This document shows positions 49,753 to 58,473 of a stretch of DNA of 64,000 bases, in pieces. Where the stretch lies: positions 62,001 through 126,000 of the forward strand of contig JAUHWG010000015.1 in assembly GCA_030424595.1 (NCBI GenBank). Direction: 5' to 3'. Under the pieces are notes generated by a model. It did no database searches and was not told the origin of the DNA. It saw nothing but the letters and a program-made list of their open reading frames with translations. A program made the translations under genes and the position numbers. Origin of the DNA: Polyangia bacterium (GTDB lineage Bacteria > Myxococcota_A > Polyangia > Nannocystales > Nannocystaceae). Positions within the stretch are counted from its first letter, which is position 1; each line of letters opens with the position of its first letter.

Positions 49753-52700
49753 ATGCGCAGGAACGCTTGGTTACCGATCGTCGGGGTGGCTGTCGCCGCC
49801 CAGGTCCTCATGGTCGAGGAGGCCCAGGCAGACTCGACCAACGCCGTCATGATCGGCGTGGTCAGGGACGCCAAGACAGGCGCTGGGATCGAGGGCGCCG
49901 TGGCGATCGTCACGGGTGAGAAGATCCAGGGCGAGCGGGTCGTCGTCACCGACGTCAGCGGTCTCTACCGCCTGCCCAACCTCCCGGTCGGCGAGTACGA
50001 CCTGACGATCCTCCACAAGGACTACGGCGAGGGGAAGCGGCGCAAGGGGATCAAGCTCCGCGCCAACTCGACGATCCGGATCGACATCTCGCTGATGCAG
50101 GTGGGGGGCGACAAGCGGGTCATCGAGGTCCCGGCGCCGACCGTCGACGTCGGCTCGAGCTCGACCGGCCTCGCGATCGACAAGGAGATGGCGAAGCGGG
50201 TGCCGATCGCGACGCCGGGGGGCAAGGGGGCGGCCAACCGCTCCTTCGAGGCGATCGCCGAGGCGACCCCGGGCGCTGCGAGCGACACCTACGGCACCTC
50301 GGTCGCCGGCACGACGTCGCCGGAGAACAAGTACCAGATCGACGGTCTGTCGGTGAACGACCCCGGCTTCGGCCTCAACGGCACGGCGCTGACGGTCGAG
50401 TTCCTGGAGCAGGTCTCGGTCGAGGCCGGCGGCTACATGCCGGAGTACGGTCGGGCCACGGGTGGAATCGTCAACGCTGTCACCAAGACCGGCTCCAACG
50501 AGTTCCACGGCGGTGTTTGGGGCTTCTTCACCCCGGGCGGGCTCGAGGGTCGGCGACAGATCCCGGTCCGCGACGGCTCGACCCTCCAGACCCAGACCAA
50601 CCTCGGCTGGCTCGGCGACACCGGCTTCGACCTCGGCGGCCGCCTGATCAAGGACAAGCTGTGGTTCTACGGCGGCGTCTCGGTCTCGCGCAGCGTCTAC
50701 AAGCTGAACACCTCGTGGAACCGGACGGTGCTCAACGATGATCCGAACGCGGTCGACCCCGACACCGGGGAGTCGCTCTACGGCGCGCCCCTCACGAACG
50801 CCAGCGGCTTCGCCGTGACCGAGCGCCTCCCGGGCTCGACGGTGCTCCGCAAGGCCCAGGGGACGACGGTCCAGGCCCTCGGCAAGCTGACCTATGCGCC
50901 AGCCAAGGGCCACACCCTAGAGCTCCTCGGGATCTACGCCCCGAGCCTCTCCGGCGGCAACGGCACCTACGGGATCGATCAGCGGACCGGCCAGCCCGAG
51001 GTGGCCAACCCGCAGGGCGACTACAACGCCCTCGCCAACCGCTACAAGGACTCCTCGTCGGACGTCCAGCTCAAGTGGCTGGCCAACACCGAAGACCAGA
51101 AGTGGAACTTCGACACGACGCTCGGCTGGCACCATCAGGTCAACCAGCGGATGGCCGCCGACGGCACAGGGATCGCCTCCGGTAACGGCCTCTCGGCTGT
51201 CCCCGGGGTCATCTACCGCCGCGGGGGCGTCGGCCTCCACGACATCATCGATCTGCCCGAAGGGGTCGCGGCGGGCGCGTGCAACCCCTACACGCTCCCC
51301 GGTCAGACCATCGACGCGACGACGATCTGCCCCTACAACACCTACTCCACCGGCGGGCCTGGCTTCCTCGCCGATCGAACGCTCGACCGGATGCAGGTTC
51401 GGTCGATGTTCACGCGCCTCGCTCAGGGCGCAGGTCACCACCTGATCAAGGGTGGCGTCGACTTCGAGTACATGGGCTACTCGAACAACCGCGGCTACTC
51501 GGGCGGCACCCTCTACCGCGAGACCGCCAGCGGCTCGTACTTCCAGGACTACCGGCAGTACGGCTACCTCACCGGCCCGGACGAGGCGAAGACCCTCGAC
51601 TCCCTGCAGTGGAACGTCCGCTCGACGACGATCGGCGGCTTCATCCAGGACTCCTGGGCGATCATGGACAAGGTCACGCTCAACGCTGGCCTCCGCTACG
51701 ACGCCCAGCACCTCTTCAGCGGTGACGGGGCCCTGGCGATGTCCCTGCCGAACCAGCTCGCGCCGCGCGCGGGTCTGATCTGGGACCCGACCCAGGCCGG
51801 CAAGGCGAAGCTGGCGGTCAACTACGCCCGCTACTTCCAGAGCATCCCGCTGAACCTGGCCGACCGGGCAGGCTCCGGCGAGCCCAGCTCCTACAGCTAC
51901 CACGACGTCACCCAGTGCGACCCGACCGACGTCGACGAGCACAACGGCATCTGCCAGAACGACTCCGCCCGCCTGGCCCAGGGCGGGCCGACCTCGCCGG
52001 ACCAGTACTGGGGCCACTACGGCGCCGGCAAGACGGCGATCGACCCCAACCTCAAGCCGCAGACGAGCGACGAGATCGTCGCCATCGCCGAGTACGAGAT
52101 CTTCCCCGACGGTCGCCTGGGCGCCCAGTACACCCACCGCTGGCTGACCCGGGTCATCGAGGACATGAGCCGCGATGAGGCGACCACGTACTTCATCGGC
52201 AACCCGGGCTACGGGATCGCCAAGGACTTCCCGAAGGCGAACCGGGTCTACGACTCGGCGGTGGTCTACCTCGACAAGCGCTTCAACGACCACTGGCTGC
52301 TCACCGGCAGCTACACCGCCTCCTGGCTGCGGGGCAACATCGCCGGGCTCTTCCGCCCGGAGACCGGTCAGCTCGACCCGGGGATCAACTCCGACTTCGA
52401 CCTGATCTCGCTCCTCGACAACCGGACCGGCTACCTCCCGGGCGACACCCGCCACGTCATCAAGGTCTTCTCCGCCGGTGAGATCGTCCTCCCCCGCAAG
52501 CAGGCGATCCTCCTCGGCGGCGCGGTCCGGGCCCGCTCGGGCCGGCCGATCAACGCCCTCGGGTCGCACATCCTCTACGGCTACGACGAGGCGTTTCTGT
52601 TGCCGCGCGGCAGCTACGGCCGGACCCCCTGGAACTTCCAGATCGACACCAACATCGGCTACAGCAAGCAGTTCTCGAAGGACGTCGTCCTGACGGTGAC

Positions 52701-52920
52701 GATGGACATCTTCAACGTCGCCAACTTCCAGCAGGTGCTCGCGGTCGACCAGCGCTACACGGTCTCCGACGTCCAGCCGATCAAGGGCGCTGGGATCGAC
52801 GACCTCAAGGGGCTGAAGGACATCAACGGCGATGACCTCATCCTCAACCCCAACTTCGGCAACCCCGTCGCCTACCAGCGCCCGCGGATGTTCCGCTTTG
52901 GCGTCCGCCTGACCTTCTAG
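49753..52920 (+). CDS. TonB-dependent receptor, Oar-like, with carboxypeptidase-regulatory domain
   Basis: An outer-membrane transporter or adhesin of 1055 aa. After the signal (WLPIVGVAVAAQVLMVEEAQ, cut near AQA), residues about 30-115 form a carboxypeptidase-regulatory-like domain (IGVVRDAKTGAGIEGAVAIV, VTDVSGLYRLPNLPVGEYDL). A plug follows (NKYQIDGLSVNDPGFGLNG, ATGGIVNAVTKTGSNEFHGG), then a long beta-barrel with an aromatic last strand RMFRFGVRLTF, as BamA needs. ATG 49753 has GGAG at good spacing. It is followed by a lipoprotein gene 24 bp downstream, an arrangement like SusC-SusD. The substrate is unknown; in Myxococcus Oar proteins have been tied to surface behaviour. Confidence 0.93.
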   Translation: MRRNAWLPIVGVAVAAQVLMVEEAQADSTNAVMIGVVRDAKTGAGIEGAVAIVTGEKIQGERVVVTDVSGLYRLPNLPVGEYDLTILHKDYGEGKRRKGIKLRANSTIRIDISLMQVGGDKRVIEVPAPTVDVGSSSTGLAIDKEMAKRVPIATPGGKGAANRSFEAIAEATPGAASDTYGTSVAGTTSPENKYQIDGLSVNDPGFGLNGTALTVEFLEQVSVEAGGYMPEYGRATGGIVNAVTKTGSNEFHGGVWGFFTPGGLEGRRQIPVRDGSTLQTQTNLGWLGDTGFDLGGRLIKDKLWFYGGVSVSRSVYKLNTSWNRTVLNDDPNAVDPDTGESLYGAPLTNASGFAVTERLPGSTVLRKAQGTTVQALGKLTYAPAKGHTLELLGIYAPSLSGGNGTYGIDQRTGQPEVANPQGDYNALANRYKDSSSDVQLKWLANTEDQKWNFDTTLGWHHQVNQRMAADGTGIASGNGLSAVPGVIYRRGGVGLHDIIDLPEGVAAGACNPYTLPGQTIDATTICPYNTYSTGGPGFLADRTLDRMQVRSMFTRLAQGAGHHLIKGGVDFEYMGYSNNRGYSGGTLYRETASGSYFQDYRQYGYLTGPDEAKTLDSLQWNVRSTTIGGFIQDSWAIMDKVTLNAGLRYDAQHLFSGDGALAMSLPNQLAPRAGLIWDPTQAGKAKLAVNYARYFQSIPLNLADRAGSGEPSSYSYHDVTQCDPTDVDEHNGICQNDSARLAQGGPTSPDQYWGHYGAGKTAIDPNLKPQTSDEIVAIAEYEIFPDGRLGAQYTHRWLTRVIEDMSRDEATTYFIGNPGYGIAKDFPKANRVYDSAVVYLDKRFNDHWLLTGSYTASWLRGNIAGLFRPETGQLDPGINSDFDLISLLDNRTGYLPGDTRHVIKVFSAGEIVLPRKQAILLGGAVRARSGRPINALGSHILYGYDEAFLLPRGSYGRTPWNFQIDTNIGYSKQFSKDVVLTVTMDIFNVANFQQVLAVDQRYTVSDVQPIKGAGIDDLKGLKDINGDDLILNPNFGNPVAYQRPRMFRFGVRLTF

Positions 52921-52944
52921 ATCGATCGACCGAGGAGCGCACCG

Positions 52945-53760
52945 ATGCCGACCTTTACGAGCCTGCTACTCCGCGTTCTCCCGACGGCCGCTGTCGCCGG
53001 GGGGGCGCTGCTCCTGACGACCGGCTGTCAGCAGCCAAAGATCAACTGCATGGCCGCCCACGGCGACTTCGCCGCGGTCTACGAGCTCAAGAGCGGGGAC
53101 CCGGATTCGCCCTGCGGGTCGCTCGCCGGCGATGTCCTGGGGATGCAGTCCTACTCGCAAGAGGGCGGCCTCAACGGGACGCCGGACTACAACAACGCGA
53201 TCGTCGCGATCCGTCCGGGGGAGCTCGGCGAGCTCTTCCAGCGGGCCCTCGGCGGGCCGGAGGAGGGCGGCGTCAACTACAACAGCGACGAGTGGTACGA
53301 CGTCAACTCCATCGGCAAGTTCACCGCCGGGCTGCCCGACGAGAACGACTTCTGCATGGCGCCGGACTTTGACGGTGGGGCGATCTCTCTGCCGCTCCTG
53401 CCGCTGGTTGAGGCGATCCCGCCGACGGACGATGATCCCAATACCCCGGAGGACGAGACCGACCCGGGTGCCCCTGAGATCCCCGAGGTGCCGGCGACCT
53501 CGATCAGCTACACCTGGAGCGACGCCCGCTGGATTGTCTCGGCGGACGCTCAGGGCACCCAGTTTGAGGCCGACCTCACCTACGAGCGCGACGGCTGCAC
53601 AGCGGAGTACCACGTCCTCGGGCTCTATCCGGTGGTCGGCTGCGAGAACGACGACGAGTGCAACGACGACGCGAACGGGATCAACCCCGACTTCGCGGTC
53701 CGCTGCGAGGCGAGCATCGGCATGTGCGTGCTCGCCGGGCCGCCGCCCTCCTACGAGTAG
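52945..53760 (+). CDS. lipoprotein co-transcribed with the TonB receptor
   Basis: A 271-residue predicted lipoprotein: signal AAVAGGALLLTTGC (lipobox TTGC), then QQPKINCMAAHGDFAAVYEL. Eight further Cys suggest disulphides, near the C-terminus within VVGCENDDECNDDANG. The middle holds an acidic Pro/Asp/Glu linker (DDDPNTPEDETDPGAPEIPE). It starts 24 bp after the receptor, so I infer a surface or periplasmic partner of the barrel, but it does not resemble SusD. No domain recognised. Confidence 0.85.
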   Translation: MPTFTSLLLRVLPTAAVAGGALLLTTGCQQPKINCMAAHGDFAAVYELKSGDPDSPCGSLAGDVLGMQSYSQEGGLNGTPDYNNAIVAIRPGELGELFQRALGGPEEGGVNYNSDEWYDVNSIGKFTAGLPDENDFCMAPDFDGGAISLPLLPLVEAIPPTDDDPNTPEDETDPGAPEIPEVPATSISYTWSDARWIVSADAQGTQFEADLTYERDGCTAEYHVLGLYPVVGCENDDECNDDANGINPDFAVRCEASIGMCVLAGPPPSYE

Positions 53761-53813
53761 GGCCTAGCTAGTCAGCGAACACGACCCAAGACACGGAACC
53801 ACGGAGCGACACC

Positions 53814-54593
53814 ATGCGACGGACGGCGACGGACAATCATCAGAAGAGCGGCCCCAGGCGGCCCCATGGCGCTGTGCGGGCGACCGCCGCGGCGCTGGCG
53901 ATCTTCTTCGCGACGGCCCAGGCGGCCGCGAGCGCGCCGGCGCCCGAGGGCCCCGCGCCCGCACCAGCGGCCGCGCCCGAATCGGCGCCCGCGCCAGCGC
54001 CCGCGCCGGAGGGCGCGGCGACGCCAGCCCCGGACTCCGCAGCGCCTACAGCCGCGGAGCCGGCCCCCGTCGCGGAGCCAGCCCAGGCGCCCGAGGCAGC
54101 TCCGGCGCCCGAGGACGCTCCGCCCGAGGCAGCTCCGGCGCCTGAGGGCCCTGAGCTCGAGGAGGGCCCGCCGCCGCCGATCTCCCCCAAGGAGCGAGCC
54201 AAGGCGAACAAGCTCCGCAAGGCGGGCGGCGTGATGATGGGGACCGGCGGCGTGCTCGGGGCCGTCGGCCTGGTCTTGACGATCGGCTACACCGTCCGCG
54301 GGACCGGCTACGAGAACGAGCTCATCGCCGCCCAGGAGCGCTACACCGACGAGGAGTGCAGCCGCGTCAACAAGGAGCGGTGCCCGCTCCTCGCCGCCAA
54401 CGTGAGCGGCATCGAGGGCAAGATCGAGAGCGCCGACCAGGCCACCCGGATCGGCGGCCTCGTCTTCCTCGGCGGCGTCGCGGTGACCGCTGTCGGCGGC
54501 GTGCTCTACCGCCTCGGGACCAAGCGCCTCAAGCACAGCGAGTTTGTCCTCGCCCCGACGGTCGGCGGCGCGGTCATCAGCGGTCGCTTTTAG
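53814..54593 (+). CDS. Ala/Pro-rich protein with two membrane segments
   Basis: A 259-residue envelope protein. A signal-like segment (ATAAALAIFFATAQAAASA) is followed by about 90 residues of Ala/Pro/Glu repeats (APAPEGPAPAPAAAPESAPA type), like the spacer of TonB-type proteins. Next come a hydrophobic segment (GGVMMGTGGVLGAVGLVLTI), a charged loop of about 60 residues with two Cys, and a second hydrophobic segment (IGGLVFLGGVAVTAVGGVLY), then a strand FVLAPTVGGAVISGRF. The same plan recurs in the partial gene at the right edge of the window. Third gene of the receptor operon; a strong terminator follows. Confidence 0.85.
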   Translation: MRRTATDNHQKSGPRRPHGAVRATAAALAIFFATAQAAASAPAPEGPAPAPAAAPESAPAPAPAPEGAATPAPDSAAPTAAEPAPVAEPAQAPEAAPAPEDAPPEAAPAPEGPELEEGPPPPISPKERAKANKLRKAGGVMMGTGGVLGAVGLVLTIGYTVRGTGYENELIAAQERYTDEECSRVNKERCPLLAANVSGIEGKIESADQATRIGGLVFLGGVAVTAVGGVLYRLGTKRLKHSEFVLAPTVGGAVISGRF

Positions 54594-54616
54594 TCCGGTC
54601 GCGAGCGACGACCCAC

Positions 54617-54645
54617 AGCGCTGCCCTCCCCTGGAGGGCGGCGCT
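54617..54645 (+). terminator. intrinsic terminator of the receptor operon
   Basis: AGCGCTGCCCTCC, loop CCT, GGAGGGCGGCGCT: a 13-bp stem with one G-T pair, followed by TTGTCGTT. Confidence 0.7.
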
Positions 54646-54740
54646 TTGTCGTTGTCGGCCTACGCCTGGCTAGGTGCGGGCAAGCGCCGAGCACCCGGAG
54701 GATCGAATCGCTTCTCGAGCGGGAGATGGCAAGCGCGAGG

Positions 54741-54870
54741 GGAGCACCCGGCGTAGGTCGATGGGCTCAAGGAGCCGACGGAAGGTGTGAGGGAGCACCC
54801 CCGGCGTAGGTCGATGCGCTCAAGGAGCCGACGGAAGGTGAAGGGAGCCCGGCGTAGATCGATGCGCTCC
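54741..54870. repeat. about 51-bp direct repeats, 2.5 units
   Basis: Copies begin at about 54741, 54791 and 54843, each starting GGAGCACCC(CC)GGCGTAGRTCGAT; the first two run on to AGGAGCCGACGGAAGGTG. No open frame through them has coding bias. The rest of 54646-55280 shows no gene. Confidence 0.8.
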
Positions 54871-55280
54871 GTGAGGACGACGGCGCCTCACCGACGAGCG
54901 CCGACCCATGGGGCGAAGCTGACCCATCACCGCCTTGGACCAGGATATTCTTGAGAGGCGCCCTAGGGTGGAGGAGCAGCGCGGCCCTCATCCTCAGCTC
55001 ACCTTCACAGGAGGACGAGCCGGTGGACGGGCGAGGGGGGACACCGCGAACGAGTCTAGGACGGGCATCGACCGCCCCGCGAGGGGTGGTCGACGCGCGC
55101 TCCGACCTGTCTGAGAGAGTGGTGTCCCCCCTTGACCGGCCTTCGCCTCAGCCTCCCCCTCCCCGAACCTTCGCGCCCGAGGCAGCCCCCCCGCAGAGCG
55201 AGCGCCCGACCCGCGAGCGTCGACCCGCGACACCTCTCCGAGAACTCTCTTGAGAGTTCTTCACCGGCCAGCGCCCAGCG

Positions 55281-56717
55281 CTAGCGGAGCACCCGGCGCA
55301 GGGCGACGGTGTCTTCGTAGAAGCGGTCGAGCTCGTCGTCGCTCAGGGGCGCGCCGAGGCGGGGCGGCCGACCCTCGCCGCTCGACTGGATGAAGAGGGG
55401 ATCGATCATCGCCTCTTCGCCGGCGTCGGCCCGCCACATCTCGAGGCGCACGCGATCGCTCGCGGTCTTGCCGCTGTGGCCGGCGAGGCCGACCACCTGC
55501 CCGGCGCGGACCTGAGCGCCAGGGCGGAGCTCGCCGACGATCCGCGAGAGGTGGGCGTAGCGGATGTGGAGACCGTCCGGGAGCTGGAGCTCGAGGACGA
55601 GGCCGGAGTCGCCGGCCTCCTCGGCGGCGCGGACCACAGCGTCGCTGAGGGCGACGACGGGCGCCCCCTCGGGTCGGCGGAACATCGCCCCGGTGCGTCC
55701 GGTGATCACCTCGAGGGTCGGCGCCAGGAGGCCGCGGGCCTCGGGGGCGACCCTGTGGAAGGCGAAGGGCGTGCGCAGGAGCTGACGGCGGCGGGGCTCC
55801 CCCTCGCGGGTGTAGAGCTCGCTGCGGCCGCCCTGGGGGCGGTGGCGGAGGTAGGTGAAGGTCCCCGCCTCGCCGGCGAAGCGGAGGCCCAGCACCTGCC
55901 CGAAGCGGTGGAAATGATCGCCGAGGAAGCGCTTTTCGATGGCGACCTTGACCCGATCGTGGGGGCGGGCGTCGGTCAGGAAGTCGACGTCGTAGGCGAG
56001 CGCCTCGGCGATGTGGGCGGCGAGTTCGGGGGCCTCGCCGGCGTTGATGACCGCCTGGCGGAGGTCGGCGTCGCCGCCCAGCTCGAGGTCGATGATCGCG
56101 ACGTCGGAGCTCGGCGCGTGCTGGAGGTTGCGGACCTGGTAGCCCTCAGGGCTGCGGCAGAGCTGGAGAACGTGGCCCTCGCCGAGGGCGAGCTCGGCGG
56201 CCTGGAGGGCGCCGAAGCGATCGCTGGCGACCCGCAGCGGGGTGTTGCTCTCGGCCAGGAGGCGGAGGTCGAAGGTCGGTCGGATCGCCGTCAGGGCCTC
56301 GCTGGTCGATCCCTCGTCGACGCCGAGCTCGCGCAGGGCGGTCGCGAGGTCGCGGCTCCCCTCGAGGGTCGACTCGCCGTAGAGGAGGTCTGTGAGGTCG
56401 TCGAAGATCCGCAGCGGGTCGTCGCCGCAGGCGTTCTCGGGGGGCTCGGCGTAGGTGCCGAGGGGTCCGGCGTCGTGGCTGCCGATCACCGCCGCCCGCT
56501 GGACGCTGAGGTCGGCGAGCGAGCCCTCGCCGCGCCAGAGGAAGACGTAGGCGTTGACGACCATCAAGAGGCCGAAGAGGAGGATCGTCCGGTTTCGCGC
56601 CTTGCGCTCAGCGACGTCGACCTTGCGTGAGCGTCGCTTGCGGCCGCTCTTCTTGCCGCCCGTCGATCGCCGCCGCCCCTTGCCGGTCGGTACCCTCCGG
56701 TTGCCCTTCTTTGCCAC
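55281..56717 (-). CDS. membrane-anchored LytM/M23-like protein without catalytic ligands
   Basis: A 478-residue protein with a strongly basic N-terminus (RRSTGGKKSGRKRRSRKVDV), one membrane anchor (TILLFGLLMVVNAYVFLW) and a large periplasmic part. The last 180 residues follow the LytM fold (GLHIRYAHLSRIVGELRPGA, VRAGQVVGLAGHSGKTASDR), but HLH of M23 peptidases is RVRLE and the first zinc His is absent, so it is probably a non-enzymatic regulator of cell-wall hydrolases, as are EnvC and NlpD. It starts 63 bp after the 210-aa gene and should be transcribed with pssA. Confidence 0.85.
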   Translation of the reverse strand: MAKKGNRRVPTGKGRRRSTGGKKSGRKRRSRKVDVAERKARNRTILLFGLLMVVNAYVFLWRGEGSLADLSVQRAAVIGSHDAGPLGTYAEPPENACGDDPLRIFDDLTDLLYGESTLEGSRDLATALRELGVDEGSTSEALTAIRPTFDLRLLAESNTPLRVASDRFGALQAAELALGEGHVLQLCRSPEGYQVRNLQHAPSSDVAIIDLELGGDADLRQAVINAGEAPELAAHIAEALAYDVDFLTDARPHDRVKVAIEKRFLGDHFHRFGQVLGLRFAGEAGTFTYLRHRPQGGRSELYTREGEPRRRQLLRTPFAFHRVAPEARGLLAPTLEVITGRTGAMFRRPEGAPVVALSDAVVRAAEEAGDSGLVLELQLPDGLHIRYAHLSRIVGELRPGAQVRAGQVVGLAGHSGKTASDRVRLEMWRADAGEEAMIDPLFIQSSGEGRPPRLGAPLSDDELDRFYEDTVALRRVLR

Positions 56718-56780
56718 GGCCTCTGGCGCTATCAGAGAGCGGGCCTGGGTCGCAAGTTTCCGCCGTCTTGGCGCCGGCGC

Positions 56781-57413
56781 TCAGCAGTCTGCGGGAAGTT
56801 TGCCCTGGAGAAAGTGGACCGTGTTGGGCTCGCCGCGGCGAGACCAGCGGGCCCGGCTCGGCGCCATGGCGGTGCCCTCCAGGAGGCCCTCTTCCGGGGA
56901 CCAGCTTGGGCGCTCGCCGGGGGCCAGCGAGTGGAGGCCGCTCTGCCAGGCGCCGATGATGTAGGTGTGCCCCGCGACCCGGGCGTTCATCCCCTCGCTG
57001 AAGCGGCGGGCGAAGTCCTGGCCCGGGACGGCGCCCAGGGTCTCGCAGGTGCGAAACCACCAGAGGGAGGCGGCGTCGGGGAGGAGGCGCTCGCGGATCG
57101 CCTGGAGGCGGGGGAAGAGCGGGCTTGTCTCTTCGAGCGCGGCCCTGTCGAGCACGTCGTCGCCGACCCGCGCCTCTCCCCACTTGCCGTGGCCCCAAAA
57201 CTGGACGGAGCCGATCGGCGCGCCGCCGCCGACGCTCGCCAGCCAGTCGAGCGCCTGCGCCCAGGAGCTGACCCCGAGGGTGGCGTCGAAGCGGCGTAGG
57301 CCGCGGTAGAGGAGGGCGCCGCTGACCCAGGCGTGGCTGAGGCCGGGGAGGCCGCGACGGCCGGTGCAGGTCCGGTCGTAGACCATCAGCCGGAGGGGCT
57401 TGGCGCTCTTCAC
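56781..57413 (-). CDS. possible Cys/His-dyad protein, 210 aa
   Basis: I do not recognise a family with confidence. The order GSVQFWGHGKWGEARVGDDV (His-Gly after a strand) and, 45 residues on, ASLWWFRTCETLGAVPGQDF (Cys after a strand) followed by AGHTYIIGAWQSG is the pattern of caspase-like (clan CD) folds such as DUF4347, where His and Cys form a dyad. No signal peptide. Starts with GTG at 57413, six bases after the pssA stop. A protease role is a hypothesis only; a carbohydrate or lipid hydrolase cannot be excluded. Confidence 0.75.
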   Translation of the reverse strand: MKSAKPLRLMVYDRTCTGRRGLPGLSHAWVSGALLYRGLRRFDATLGVSSWAQALDWLASVGGGAPIGSVQFWGHGKWGEARVGDDVLDRAALEETSPLFPRLQAIRERLLPDAASLWWFRTCETLGAVPGQDFARRFSEGMNARVAGHTYIIGAWQSGLHSLAPGERPSWSPEEGLLEGTAMAPSRARWSRRGEPNTVHFLQGKLPADC

Positions 57414-57419
57414 CGAGCC

Positions 57420-58343
57420 CTACTCCTCCATCCCGAGCTCGGCGAGGACGGCGGACTCCTCGTCGTCGAAGCCGCCCAGCTCGACCTGACCCGCAGAGGC
57501 GGTCGCGCCGGCGAGCCTGGCCGCCCGCGAGGCGGTGATCCGCCGGCGGAGGAAGACCAGCTCTTCGATGAGGCCGAGGGCGATGTAGCAGGCGACGAGC
57601 ACGAGCAGGATCGCCGGCTGGTTTATCCGGGTCGCGACGACGACCACGAGGATGGCGACGACGCCCGCGGTCGCGAGGGTCCGCCGGGTCGGCTTCAGGT
57701 CCTTCATAGACCGGAAGTGGATCCGCGAGATCATCATGTAGCCGAGCACGGCGACCATCACGGCGACCATCACGACGTTGGTCGGTCGCGAGATCCCGAG
57801 GGCGTGGTTGACGAGGATGAGGCCGACGATCGCCGTCGCCGCGACCGGGATCGGCAGGCCGAGCATGTACTTGTCGACGACCTTCGCCTTCGCGCCCGTG
57901 CCCTTCTTGGCGAGCGCCTCGCTGGCGTCGAGGGTCTCGGCGTCGTCCATCCCCTCGCGGTTGGCGAGGACGTTGAAGCGGGCGAGGCGGAGCGCGCCGC
58001 AGGCGATGAAGATGAAGGCGACGGCGATCCCGACCCGGCCGAGGTCTTCGAGGCCCCAGCGGTAGATCAGGAGGGCGGGGGCGATGCCGAAGGTGATGAC
58101 GTCGGCGAGGGAGTCGAGGTTGAGGCCGAGCTCGGACTGGGTCTTGGTCAGGCGAGCGATGCGGCCGTCGGTCGCGTCAAAGAAGAGCCCGAAGACGATG
58201 GCGATCGCCGCCTTGTAGAGCACATCACTATCGCCGCCCTCCTCGCCCAGTCGCGCGCAGAGGGTCACGGCGTAGAAGCCGCAAAACACGTTCGCGAGGG
58301 TGAAGAGGTTGGGGAGGAGGAAGTAGCTCTTCCAGAAGTTCAC
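57420..58343 (-). CDS. pssA: CDP-diacylglycerol-serine O-phosphatidyltransferase
   Basis: Makes phosphatidylserine, precursor of phosphatidylethanolamine, at the inner membrane. The 307-residue protein opens with FWKSYFLLPNLFTLANVFCG, as the family does, and carries the CDP-alcohol phosphotransferase motif in DATDGRIARLTKTQ followed by SELGLNLDSLAD (D-G-x2-A-R-x8-G-x3-D-x3-D). About eight membrane segments are visible, then an acidic tail. I chose GTG 58343 because AAGG lies nine bases before it and homologues begin there; GTG 58361 adds six residues. First gene of an apparent three-gene operon. Confidence 0.93.
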   Translation of the reverse strand: MNFWKSYFLLPNLFTLANVFCGFYAVTLCARLGEEGGDSDVLYKAAIAIVFGLFFDATDGRIARLTKTQSELGLNLDSLADVITFGIAPALLIYRWGLEDLGRVGIAVAFIFIACGALRLARFNVLANREGMDDAETLDASEALAKKGTGAKAKVVDKYMLGLPIPVAATAIVGLILVNHALGISRPTNVVMVAVMVAVLGYMMISRIHFRSMKDLKPTRRTLATAGVVAILVVVVATRINQPAILLVLVACYIALGLIEELVFLRRRITASRAARLAGATASAGQVELGGFDDEESAVLAELGMEE

Positions 58344-58473
58344 GGCGCGGCACCTTACCACGCAGATCCCGCGCCTTGCGGCGGTCGTTGAGGGTCGTCG
58401 AGGGCGGTCGTCGCTGGGGCTGTGGCCGGCGATCGTTGACAGGGCTCGTCGCCCTCGTCATCTTCGCAGGCCG

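Noticed and set aside
50917..52569. Minus-strand open frame of 550 codons
   Set aside because: Antisense of the TonB-dependent receptor.
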